Shown here one piece after another: positions 11,678 through 22,398 of a DNA stretch of 64,000 nt; positions within the stretch are counted from its first letter, which is position 1, and every line of letters begins with the position of its first letter. The notes beneath the pieces are model-generated. The model was not told the origin of the DNA. It worked only from the letters and a program-made list of their open reading frames with translations, and did no database searches. The stretch is from Amoeboaphelidium protococcarum. Lineage: Eukaryota; Aphelidiomycota; Aphelidea. The stretch spans positions 2,358,687-2,422,686 of the forward strand of contig JALECJ010000257.1 in NCBI GenBank assembly GCA_023515745.1, written 5' to 3'. A program made the translations under genes and the position numbers.

Positions 11678-14089
11678 TCATAACTATCCTCTCAACGCCG
11701 CAGCTTCTCTCTTTTAGCGCTCAAGTTCAAGCAATTCAATTCCACCAGTCTTCTTCAACTTTCTCTCCCCAACGAATCCATCCAATTCGCGCTTAAATGC
11801 CTCACTCGGATCTTCTTATTACTTTGCGGTCAGCTCTTTCTTTCTCATCTTCTCATTCAACTCTATGGCTTTTAATCTCTTGACAGAGTCAATTTCTACG
11901 GCGGAGAGTTCAATCATCACAGACATGATACCACTGTGCATATCGTCCACATCAGGCATTACAAATCGCTTAGATGAGGTCACGTCAGAAGTCTCTTTCA
12001 ATTCCACAATTTTCTGAGCATGTTGCAGCACTGGTTCAATAGCGGATAAATCTTCTTCTATTCGCAGCGCCTTCTCTTCAACCTTCTTTAAAAATCCTTA
12101 CTCATTCACAACCTGCTTCAGCTCATCCTCCCAAGTGGACTTCCACACAGGCTTCACATTACCCAAATACTAGAAGATTCTTTTCATCTCCCCATTCAAC
12201 TTGGATAACGTGGCGTGGAATCTTTCCAGAGTAACCTTTGACGGAATTCTCTATCTATTGAGGATGTCTTTGCGCATCTCCTCCACTTCATCGTACAAAT
12301 CATTTAGATCATCATTCAACTGATCAACTTCCTTCTCAAGCACAACTTTACCTTACTCAATCATACTTCTCTTTGCCTGATGATCAATCACATTATCAGT
12401 CAATATTGTTTTATTTACAGACATCATGACACCTTGCAGCTTTACAAAATCCTATTAAACTTATGTATACTACTCTTTGAATGTCTGCTTCTAAATGAAA
12501 ACTTCAGCCTTGATAGATTTCAATTGAGAAAGTCTACTTTGTAGATTAGACACGACTCTAGCTCCAGCCTGGCGATCTCCGTCAACTTTGGCCTAACTGC
12601 CATTGGAAGTACTACTTCTTTAAGAGACATCATTCTATGCAGTTTATTACTGTGCACTTGTTGGTAGTATGACTTGTGGCACACTAAGTCTCTTCTATGG
12701 CTATTACTTTTACTACTACTACTACTACTATTACTGCTGCTATTATTAATTTTAAATTTAAGCCGCAGCAATCTAAGCAGCATGGACCTATTATTGCTGC
12801 TACTAATGAGATTCAAAGGTGGCTTTAAAATCCTTAACAGCAGACATCACCTCTTTGAGTTCTTACCCGAAAGCATTCAGAGAGTGATCAAGAGCCTTTT
12901 TAACTTCACTCATGGCCGAGCTATCAGAATTCAATCTCAACATGGCGCCATCAGACAAAACATTTGGTTCATTCGCCAACATATCCTCAGTTAATTCATA
13001 CCAAATCTGGTACTTCTTGTCATAGACGTAGATGCTCAAATAGGAGCCTTCATCCAACTTCTTATAACCAAATTGTTCCACAAATAGCATCTACAGCTTG
13101 GTAAGAGACAACTCCAACTACGCATCCAGTAACACCTTTTTCGTTTAATTGCCATCGAGTAAAAATATCTAGGCAGACTTTTACAGGACATAATTAACTG
13201 GTCGCTACTCTTACGATGATGTAGGAGGTGGAGCTTTAATCTGCGGCGTTGGCTCTCTAGTCAACTTGGCTTCTAACACACCATCCGCATTACCTGCTCT
13301 GGTCATGATAGATCTGGTGTCAGATAGATCCTTCATTGGCTTATCTTGAGGATTGTTCTTTGATGCCAATACTGCGGTCAGGTCCATATAACTATCAACT
13401 ACAGAATCAGCCGATGCAGACTGAGCAGAGTCTAAACGACTATTGCTTCCCTCAGGAATTCCAACACTGACAGAGCTACCTATACCACCGTTGCTATCAC
13501 TACTCAGTATGCTGAATCGATTAGATCCACTCTAAGCTAGATCTGACAGACTACCAGCAGCTAATTTCCCACGCACTTCCTCAACCAAGAATCTCTTCAG
13601 CTCTGTGATAGAACTAACAACCTTCAGGGCGAGAGAGCTGAACACATCGAGCATCATGGCCTACTCGTCTCCATGGCTGTAGTTGATGAAAGCCTCCAGA
13701 TGCATCTTGATACGAGGCTCAAATTCCAAGAGATACTCATCAAGACCATCTTTCACAGACTACTCAGTAATACCATCCTGTACCTCATGCAAAGATTAAG
13801 CCAGAAGCATGTACTCATTGTTCACCATAGTCTCAAGTTCATCTCTAAATTTATCAATCTTGACATTGGCAGCCAGCTTATTCACACAATTAGCAACAAT
13901 CTCTGCATGTTTCATAGACTTGGAAATGTTATCCTACTTCCTTAGTGTATTACCATGCTTCAGAGTATTGTATCCCATCTAAGAGTTGCTTCTACTCAAC
14001 GACTACTGAGGCAGCAGTTTGAACATTATTTTCAATTGTACCACGAGGGCTGTGTGATGCGCCGTTGTTTCAAACAAAAAGAATTCCAT
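11678..14089 (-). CDS. BUD6: BUD6/AIP3 actin-interacting polarity protein
   Basis: About 803 aa from the ATG at 14089. The frame stays open further upstream, so the true start may be earlier. The AIP3 domain starts near residue 306: IFLLDGNQTKKVLL, LFVEQFGYKKLDEG, SIYVYDKKYQIWYEL. A Gln tract near 445-470 is written mostly with TAG/TAA codons. Then comes a long coiled coil and the BUD6 core (KPVWKSTWEDELKQVVNEQ) ending ...RLKAIELNEKMRKKEL. In yeasts BUD6 binds actin and activates formins at sites of polarised growth (established). Largely restricted to fungi and close relatives, which bears on the organism call. Shares a ~540-bp divergent upstream region with PSMA3. Confidence 0.82.
12690..12760 (-). 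repeat. (TAG/TAA/CAG)n triplet tract coding poly-Gln in BUD6
   Basis: On the plus strand a run of CTA/TTA/CTG triplets. On the coding strand it reads CAG CAG TAA TAG TAG TAG and so on. Under the UAR=Gln code this is a polyglutamine tract made mainly of former stop codons. Confidence 0.8.
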
Positions 14090-14628
14090 TTTGGGATTTC
14101 CTTTTCCTCTAAGCAACAGAGCAACAACATCACCTGTGATGACGCGGGGATTAATTGACAATTTGATTGAAACAGACTGAGACGAACTGAAAGGACAAAG
14201 GAGAATACTGCTCGGTGAAGCAGAATAAACGGCTTTGGTAGTAATTTGGGCGCGACACTAATGTTTTGCCCACTATTGTACAGTGATAAATTTCATGAAC
14301 TGTGACTCTTATGCGGCGAAATCTCAATCTGAGACTCTATCGCCAACTATATTTTTATTCTTAAGCTTGTGTGAAGATAATATACAGCTAAATTAATACT
14401 TTTGTATGGCCGTAATTATTAAATAGTAAACTTTAAAGTCTTTTTAGATCTCGATTAGTTATGAATAGATGAGCCTCGTTGTACTACAATGTGTCTCTCC
14501 CGCGACGCTTTCCCTTTTAAAAGATGAGACGACTGAAGTGAACGTTCTCTCGTTCCGTTCCGCGAACTCAAGTTGAACTTTTCAACTTCCTTGTAGAAAC
14601 AATTTATTAAAACATCAAGGTATAAAAA
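14090..14628. other. divergent intergenic region BUD6 / PSMA3
   Basis: About 540 bp between two outward-facing genes, so it must contain both promoters. The BUD6 frame remains open into its left part, so part may be 5' coding sequence of BUD6. No clear TATA box or known control element was recognised. Confidence 0.4.
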
Positions 14629-15405
14629 ATGTCATCAATTGGAACTGGGTACGATTTATCAGCGTCAACATATTCCCCGGATGGAAGAATATTCCAGGTT
14701 GAGTATGCTACCAAGGCTGTGGACAATAGCGGTACTAGTCTGGGCATTCGCTGCAAGGATGGTGTTGTTGTAGTACTGGAGAACTTGAAGCACTCCAAGC
14801 TACTGACTCCTGTGTCAAAGGCTGTGTAGAATGGTAGAATCTAGGCAGCGGATGCGCATGTTGGTTGTGCATCGAGTGGTATCCTCGCTGATGGTCGTCA
14901 TGTTATTGGGCGTGCGAAGGAGGAGTGCAAGAGCTATCGCGACATTTATCGCTCCGGCATCAGAGCCAACATTATTGCAGAGCGTATTGGTATGTACGTT
15001 CAGGCGTACACTCTGTATAGTAGTGTCCGTCCATTCGCAGCTTCTGTTATAGTTGCCTCAATGGACCAATATGACGGTCCTCAGTTGTACATGGTTGAAC
15101 CTTCCGGTCTGTACTGGGGATACAATGGATGCGCTGCGGGCAAGGGAAGAGCTATTGTGAAGACTGAGCTGGAGAAGTTGGATTTCTAGTAGCTGACTGT
15201 GCGTGAAGCCGTGAAGCATGCTGCCAGAATTATCAATTTGGCCCACGACGAGAGTAAGGACAGAGATTATGAACTTGAAGTCGCTTGGGTGTGCGAGGAG
15301 AGCAAGATGAAGTTTTAGCGTGTTCCACAGCAGTTAATAGATGAAGCTGTCCAATTGGCATAGCAATCCTCTGCTGATAGCGACAGAGATGAGATGGAAG
15401 ATTGA
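14629..15405 (+). CDS. PSMA3: 20S proteasome subunit alpha-7 (PSMA3/PRE10)
   Basis: 258 aa, no intron. The N-terminus is the proteasome alpha signature ([21 protein letters not shown]). Then [54 protein letters not shown] and [21 protein letters not shown], the usual alpha-7 order, with an acidic C-terminus (DSDRDEMED) as in alpha-7 tails. It is a structural subunit of the outer ring of the 20S core. Six or more in-frame TAG codons fall where Gln is expected or tolerated, making this one of the cleanest proofs of the code. Convergent with the PDI gene. Confidence 0.95.
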
Positions 15406-15641
15406 TTATATCAAAATAATTGTTCTATGTATTTACTAATTCAAATTAGTTTTTATAGTTGCATTTTCGATTATTTTCAGTTCTCTCTTACAGCAAGTCA
15501 CTAACAGAGGGACGGACCCCGCTTTACACTACCAACATACCGTGCCTACTCTTATTAATCGACTCGAAAACGTACAAAAAAGAGATTAATAAGAGAATCT
15601 GTAGTGAAGATACTATCATTATATTTCTTTGCCATGTGAAA

Positions 15642-17201
15642 TCACAATTCATCGTGAATGTCCGCATCCTCATCCTCGTCATCCTTGAGACCATCCTTGA
15701 TTTCATGGTCATCTTCCTCATCTTCGTCCTCATCTTTCTTATCCTCCTTCTTCTTTGGCTCAGGCACTTCAAACTTAATCTCAGCATTGTCCTACAAGAA
15801 TTTCAAAAAGCCTTCCAAGGAGCGATCACCGTTAAAGTCAACCACTTTATTAGTCTTGGCCTTGAACAATTTAATAGTTGGAAAGCCTTCAATCTAAAAT
15901 CCGACACCTTGAGGCAGATCATTGTCGATAGAGTCCATCTTGGCAATGACAATAGATGGGATAGATGAAAGCTATTCGGCCAACTCTTCATAGATTGGAG
16001 CCAATCTCTTACAATGCCCGCACCAAGGCGCATAAAACTCAATCAGGACATCCTTCTCAGTGTCCATCACAATCTCCTTAAACTGATCAGCCACGACAAC
16101 TTTAACAGGTTCATCATTGCTCTCTGGGATAGGCGCAGATTTGATGCTTGGCTTCAGATTGCCGGCGACGAAATCATCGACAAACTTGTTCAGATTGTCG
16201 GCGGTGAGATCCTTCTCCTAATCAAATGGATACTTGGTGTTCTCCTCAGGCTCCTGAATAGCAAATGCTGGCCATTACTCCTTCAAATTCAAATTGCTTG
16301 CATGACCACCAAACTGCTTTGCGTCAATGAAGACAAAGTTCACCTTGCCGCGATACTTCTTGGCCAGATCAGTCACAATCGGAGACAAATCCTTGCGGTG
16401 TCCGTCATCCTCATTGATGAAAGCATAGGCCAGCGGGAGTCCAGATTCGACATACTTCATGTAGTTCTCAGGACCAATATCTGCCACTAAAGGCACAGAG
16501 TTGACGGCAACAAACTTTTCAATCTTCTCAACATCCAAATCTTTGCCATCAAACACCACCTTGCCTTCATCGAAGCTCTTGTACAGCACCAGGCCTGGAG
16601 TCTTTGAGACTTCGTGCTCCTTCGCAAGTGCCTTGTCAGCCACGACACCAAAGACAAAGTCATCACGCAGCTTGCCGGCCACCTCTTCGAAAGCCTTGTA
16701 CTCATCACCGCTCTTCTTTGCAAAGTAACCCACCACCAGGACCTTGTTGTCAGTCTTCAACTGTTCAAAATTGTCAGCGGTGACATCGCTAACAGCAGGC
16801 AGCAGTTGCTTCTTCAAGTACGCCACAATTTCAGTAGCCTGACGAGCCTTGGTGTACTCTGATGGCTTACCGGAGCGGAAGACTTTCAAAGTTGGATAAC
16901 CTTAGATACCGGCAGCGGCACAAATGTCATTCTCCGTGGTACAGTCAACCTTGGCCAGCTTCACCTCTCCCAGCAACTGCTTGGCAGCATCAATGTACTC
17001 AGGAGCCAGTGCTTTACAATGGCCACACCAAGGAGCATAGTACTCTACCAGAGTCAGCTTCTCATTGTCAATATGAGACTAGTAATTGTCCTTAGTCAGC
17101 ACGACGACGTGATCATCCTCGGCAGACTCATCGGCATCAGCGCGAACATTCATAGCCACGTAGGCAAACGCAGCCAAACTTAAATGCTTCAAAAACTTCA
17201 T
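15642..17201 (-). CDS. PDI1: protein disulfide isomerase
   Basis: 519 aa. Signal peptide [21 protein letters not shown]. The a domain has [10 protein letters not shown] near residue 57, the b and b' domains follow, and the a' domain has [10 protein letters not shown] near residue 394. An acidic tail precedes HDEL and TGA, so it is an ER-retained oxidase/isomerase of secretory disulfides. Length and a-b-b'-a' layout are those of classical PDI. Single exon. TAG codes Gln in IQGYPTLK and DNYQSH. Confidence 0.96.
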
Positions 17202-17497
17202 ATTTCACTATAATCTTTACTTAAACTGCCGGCTTACTTGATTTAAATGTAAAAGAAGATGTTAAACCAGATGGTAAGTGTTGAAGAGAAAGTGAGTGAT
17301 TAGCCGAAGAAGGAAGCCGCGCGACGCCTTGTAACGGGCGCTCTCTCCTCTCTCTCTCTCCGCTGTCGCGAACAACAAATCAGCGGCAAGACAATTGGCA
17401 CGCGAACGTGGTAAGGCTCGATCATAACTAATGTGCCGACACTTCAAGAGATCTTTTATGTCGTTTAATCAATGTGCACATTAATTTTATTTAACGC

Positions 17498-19249
17498 TCA
17501 TTACACTTCAAGTTCAAGTACGTATTATATTAATCCCGGAATCGCTTCGACTTATTAACCGCCATGTTCCTCAATAAACTTCTGCTTCTAAAACTAGGCA
17601 AAGCGATGAGGAGGCACTACGAAATACAACTTTGGACTGGCGTATGATCCGCAAAGTCTCTCTAACATTTAGACACCGCGTATTGGATGTTCTGCACCAA
17701 CTGTAAACTAAAACATTCCCTATTTACTGAAAGAATCGACAGCAGAAAGTTGATCATCATTATCAGATAGCTCGTGGTAAGTGTCAAGAAGACGCGTCAG
17801 GAAATTGTTATAGTCTAGGGAAGTTCGCCACCCAGTCAGAACATCCAACTACAGTTCAAATTCAGAACCATCTTCCAAATTGCGACACTTCAACTTCATT
17901 CCACCTTTAGAAAATATCCGATGGCCGTACATCTTGAACAAACGGCTGCAGATTTTACTAAAGTAATTGCAACTGCAACCAAACATCTCTCTTAGACTAG
18001 TGACCATTTAAGCATAACGAAGATCCCACAACTGTTCTCCCACGTACTTTGAAGCTAAATCTACATGTCGAAACTTATACGGAAACCCTTAACTCTCGCC
18101 AACGACAATGTGCAACAAAGTATGAGTAAAATCAGACGTCCTGCTCAATGAAATAAATTCACGCAGACTTCTTACAGCATCCACGTCCGCCAGAGCCATT
18201 TCCATTTCAAGCGGATCTTCTCTGACATACCTTACACCTACTTTGAAGTCATAAAACACGGATCTTGCCACTCCTTTATACATTTTAAAACGTTCTTCTA
18301 ATGTGTCTTGTGGAAACTGAGAATAGCACTCTTAACGACACGTTGATAACTCCTCCAACGTCCAAACGGGTAAGTACCATACTGTAGCTTTCTTTTGCTT
18401 GACGTATTCTCTGAAGTGATCAGAGAGAGGTGACGAGATGAATAAAGTGACACATGATGATGACAGAGGAGCAGCATAAAGTCCATCAATCACGTAGAGT
18501 GTATCTTGCTCATGGATCAGCATTGACGATTATAGAGGCTCAAGCGCAACCACGTAATGCTTCCTCAAGTCATAGCAGAAAAACTATTAATTCACCTGGT
18601 ATACGATACGCTTTGGTTTCCACGGAGAGTCGTTCATGACGCGATATAGAATGTATAGGAAGAACTGTGACTTGCCTATTCCCGGAGTGCCTGATATGCC
18701 AAAATGTTCGCGCCCAACAGCAACGTTCTCCATTAGCAAATCAAATACATCAACATAACAATCCCGTACAAACAGTTTTAATATTTTATCTTGAGGATAC
18801 GGTAGATACGCGTCATTATCAGACATTATGCACCGATTAATCAATTTTGCATTCACATACTATAACAAGCCCTCAGACAGATTCTCCAATTTCCACTTCT
18901 TGGCAGCAGGTGCAATTATTGAATCTGATAGTGAGCGCTTATGTGCGCGTGATACTGGCACCAGCACCAATAAAGCATCCTCCTTCCTCTGTCCGTAATC
19001 TCCAAGATCGCCCACAAACATTTCTTCGTCCAACGGCTATCCATCCAATTATTCCATATTCTTAAATACTTTCAGACGGGATAAGTCAACACTTGCAAGG
19101 GCGTTAGCGTTTTCGGCTTTTATAACTTTTACAAGGTCACTGATGATTGAGTTTGGAGACATGAGCACACTGGCAGCGGTAGAATTATTATATGGAACGC
19201 CATTTGCCTGAACAAGTAAATACCAGATTCTTTGCTGGTCGCTCTTCAT
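17498..19249 (-). CDS. Crinkler (CRN)-family protein with P-loop NTPase
   Basis: 583 aa, complete, single frame. The N-terminal ~90 residues form a ubiquitin-like header (starting RIWYLLVQANGVPY) ending in DALLVLVPVS, which matches the HVLVxxP boundary motif of CRN headers in form. Then a P-loop NTPase: GREHFGISGTPGIGKSQF near residue 186 and a Walker-B-like LYVIDG near 253. The C-terminal part ends YFVVPPHRFAQF and QYVLEL, as in CRN-type proteins. The class is known from oomycetes, chytrids and Rozella, where members act as host-directed or inter-organism effectors (established for the class). No secretory signal peptide is visible, which is not unusual for the family. Function here is inference. 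Confidence 0.8.
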
Positions 19250-19681
19250 TGTCGAAATTAATTAATAGGATGTTTACTTCAAGTTTAAGACAGATAACTC
19301 GTCAACAACATGTACTGGCTCATGATTACCGGTATTACTTAATCATCGTTTAAGTAACATCGGTAATCAAAGCCAGAAGCTCTATAAAAGCTCTTGGCAA
19401 TGAAATATGATTTCTGTACTGAAATATACTCGTACGCGGTCTTTCGTTAATCTTTACTTACAATCAATGATCATTGAGAAGCGATAATTGTAGACCAATG
19501 TTTGAGCACCACTGTTAACTGATTAGGTATTACTATATGTATTAGGAGGCATGCCTAAATCTCAATATGCAATACTTCTTATTGCGATGGAACCATCATC
19601 AACTTTTTTATCGCAATCAACAATAATTTTTTTCATGTATTGTTTGACTGTCAAGCAATCCAACCGACTCAGCCACGAAAC
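19250..19681. other. divergent intergenic region CRN / methyltransferase
   Basis: About 430 bp between outward-facing genes. The methyltransferase frame is open back to a TGA at about 19508 but has no ATG before 19682, so this part is probably 5' UTR or promoter. Nothing else recognised. Confidence 0.4.
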
Positions 19682-20380
19682 ATGGATCAAAATATCATCA
19701 TTCATTAGGACACTAGTGTTGACCGCATTGCAGGCAAGATATGGGAAGCTGCGCCATTTTTGATAACGTATCTGCAATGCGACTTGGTAAATATATTGAT
19801 GCAGAATCGCTATAAAAGGTTTTCGGTGTTAAAGCTTGGTAGCGGAACGGGTTATGTTGGAATTCATGTGGCGCGTATGCTCAGTAATATGGTGTAAAGT
19901 GGACTGCAGGTTGCGTGTAATGTTGTATTGACTGACATTGAAGCAGCTTTACCACTAATACAAAATAATATATCCCGTAATCTGCATCTTATGGATGAAA
20001 GCACCATTGTGAAAGCGAAGGAGTATGACTGGAACGATTACTAAAATCCGAAAGTAGTTGAAGATACAAAATACGATCTGATATTAATTTCAGATTGTGT
20101 GTACTGGGAGCATTTGCATCTGCCTTTATTGAACGCCATTGATTTCGTCACAAGTCATAATGAAAAGGCTGAAGTATTGATAAGTTATCGACAGAGGGAA
20201 CTTGTGAAGGAGTACTCGTTCTTTGATCAACTTGGAGTTAAATTTTCTATGGAGATTATCTCATAAGACGATAGACTGCGACTTATCAAATGTAGAAGGA
20301 AGCAGAATATATAATAGGACGCGTCATACGATGATCAATGGTGGAGTATGTGTTTAAATAGCATTGATATAAGTTTGTGA
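19682..20380 (+). CDS. METTL21-like protein lysine methyltransferase
   Basis: 232 aa, Methyltransf_16 type. IWEAAPFLITYL before the SAM motif, motif I LKLGSGTGYVGIHVA, motif II VVLTDIEAALP, and the family's DCVY-type post-motif (LISDCVYWEHLHLPLL), then SYRQREL. Members methylate Lys on HSP70s, VCP or eEF1A (established); the substrate here cannot be told. The ATG at 19682 is the first in frame and leaves a short but adequate N-terminus (MDQNIIIHQDTSVDR). Confidence 0.8.
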
Positions 20381-20520
20381 GTTGAGATTACGCGTTTAAA
20401 GTGATGCGATACAAAATTGTTGTTTCAGCCCGTTTTAGTTCTTCCCACTGTGAGCCGTTTCTTGTTTGCACTCCCCTCCCTACATAATTGGTTACATAAT
20501 TTTTGGTAGTAGAGTTCATA

Positions 20521-21516
20521 ATGGTTAGATAAGCAACACCGCTAGATCTATATGAAGAACTGGAGACAGATTTGCAGGCGAGGTATCTCAAAGAGAGCAC
20601 GGATAAGGTAAAGTTTCGACAGTATCAAGAAGCCAGCGAAAGCGTAAAAGATTTTTACCGTCAAAATCACAAGAATTAAACTTTACACTTTGGTAATGTT
20701 CAAACTTCCAATTTAATTCAACATTCCAAGACTATCTATCAGCCTAGTGTAGTTTTGAGTAAAAAGGAACAATATCAAAATTTACATTTTGGTCAATATG
20801 GCGTTTGGGAGGCATTGGAGATTTTGGATTAATTAGTAGACTCTGTAAGTTTGACAATTACAACAACATATTATAAAACTGTTCTATATTGCTATCAAAT
20901 GCACTATTAACTATGTGTGTAGAGTGATCCTGATACTGAAAACTCGCAGTTGGTACACGCGTTGCAGTCGGCAGAGGCGGCTAGGAAAAGTGGCGAGTCG
21001 CGGCTGATGCAGCTCACATGCCTCATTCATGATCTGGGAAAACTTTTGGCTCTCAAAGGCGGCGAACCTCAATGGGCCGTCGTTGGTGACACGTTTCCCG
21101 TAGGTTGTCGGTTTGATGAACGCGTCGTGTATCATTAGTACTTTGCGGAGTAGGAGAATCCAGATCTACGTCATCCCATATACTCTACTCTTCATGGTAT
21201 TTACAAGCCTCACTGTGGCTTGTCCTAGGTGCACATGAGCTGGGGACACGATGAGTACTTGTATCAGGTATGTCGACCGTATCTTCCTGAAGAGGCTCTT
21301 TACGCCATCAGGTACCACTCGTTCTATGCTGTACATAAAGAAGGCGCGTATTCGTATCTTTTGGATGAGCACGATAATCAGATGATGCCGTTCTTAAAGA
21401 GCTTTAATAAGTATGACCTCTATTCCAAGGCTGATAATCCTATTTCAGTGCAAGAATTGAAGCCTTACTACACCCAGTTGATTAGTGAATACTTCCCGGA
21501 GAAGATTTAGTTTTGA
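20521..21516 (+). CDS. MIOX: myo-inositol oxygenase (one intron, 20845-20922)
   Basis: 305 aa from two exons, 20521-20844 and 20923-21516. The 78-nt intron starts GTAAGT and ends GTGTAG. Diagnostic segments: [76 protein letters not shown] and the C-terminal [14 protein letters not shown]. The His/Asp ligands of the mixed-valent di-iron site are present (HD, GHDEY, YHSFY). It cleaves myo-inositol to D-glucuronate with O2, the entry to glucuronate/xylulose catabolism. Length is slightly above the usual ~285 aa. Confidence 0.95.
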
Positions 21517-21689
21517 ATATCCCCAATTAATGCCCAGCACGATTAAAGAGCAATTGATGTACAGTATGATAACGTATATTATGAGTGCAAGTATATTATT
21601 GGAAAAATTTACAATATTTTACATCTATCATCATTTAGTAATACTGTCATTTTTATCAAGATCCTCAGAGTGGAAAATCTGTTATATCA

Positions 21690-22210
21690 ATGGAGAATCT
21701 TCCAACTAATCAGTACTAGAATGCGGTCTCCGCCGAAGATTTTCTTGTTCAGATTGAGGCATTCGATCTACAAACGGGTATAGAGATACAATCACAATGA
21801 TGATGCTTATAAACACTATAAGAAACTATGTAAAAACGCGACACTTACTTTTAAGGATCAGTGATATACCAGCACCAAGTGAAAAAGTCATTCCAACAAT
21901 GAACATTGTGAATCCGCGTCTACAACATAAGATTCAAATACGTGATATAATTGTATATGAACCTACTCTCGTCGCTTATAGAGTTTTTTCTAATCCATCG
22001 ACATATCAGCAAAGGCCAATGGTCGCTACTAAGTCCGACGTGCACCTGATGGTTCATTATTTACATGGTTGGAATCCGCTGAAGATTGAACGTTCACACG
22101 ATCATTACTAGTGGTATCTAGATGACTCTTGCGGTCGACGCGTCCTTATCGATCTTTAACTCTTTCATTCAACTCTTTATTGTTCTACTCTATATTTCTA
22201 CTAAATTTGA
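21690..22210 (+). CDS. hypothetical protein, probable two-exon gene
   Basis: No family recognised. The ATG at 21690 opens a frame (MENLPTNQYQNAVSAED) that hits TGA at 21798. A second frame from about 21797 to the TGA at 22208 reads IRDIIVYEPTLVAYRVF, HLMVHYLHGWNPLKIERS and HYQWYLDDSCGRRVLIDL, which looks like real protein. A 95-nt intron 21778-21872 (GTATAG...CCAG) would join them in phase. The intron is proposed by reading frame only; its 5' site is not consensus. Confidence 0.4.
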
Positions 22211-22398
22211 TCATACTCTATTAACTGAACAAATTTGAAATCGATCTTTAATTATCATTAAATCTTAAAAAACGAGAAGAGAGTGCCTAAAGGTAACAAC
22301 TACTACTCAACGTGATTAAAAACAAAAAGTAAGCAAAACGTTAGATTATTACTAATTTCTTAGCTATATATAAAATCATTAAATTATCAGTGACAATG

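Noticed and set aside
12674-12994. Plus-strand frame with a long Leu run
   Set aside because: It is the antisense of the BUD6 poly-Gln tract (CTA/TTA triplets); BUD6 is well supported on the other strand.
14610-14630. TATA-like sequence just before the PSMA3 start
   Set aside because: TATAAAAA directly abuts the ATG, too close to act as a TATA box.
15524-15787. Basic Arg-rich frame overlapping the PDI 3' end
   Set aside because: Alternate frame of the acidic PDI tail; PDI is certain here.
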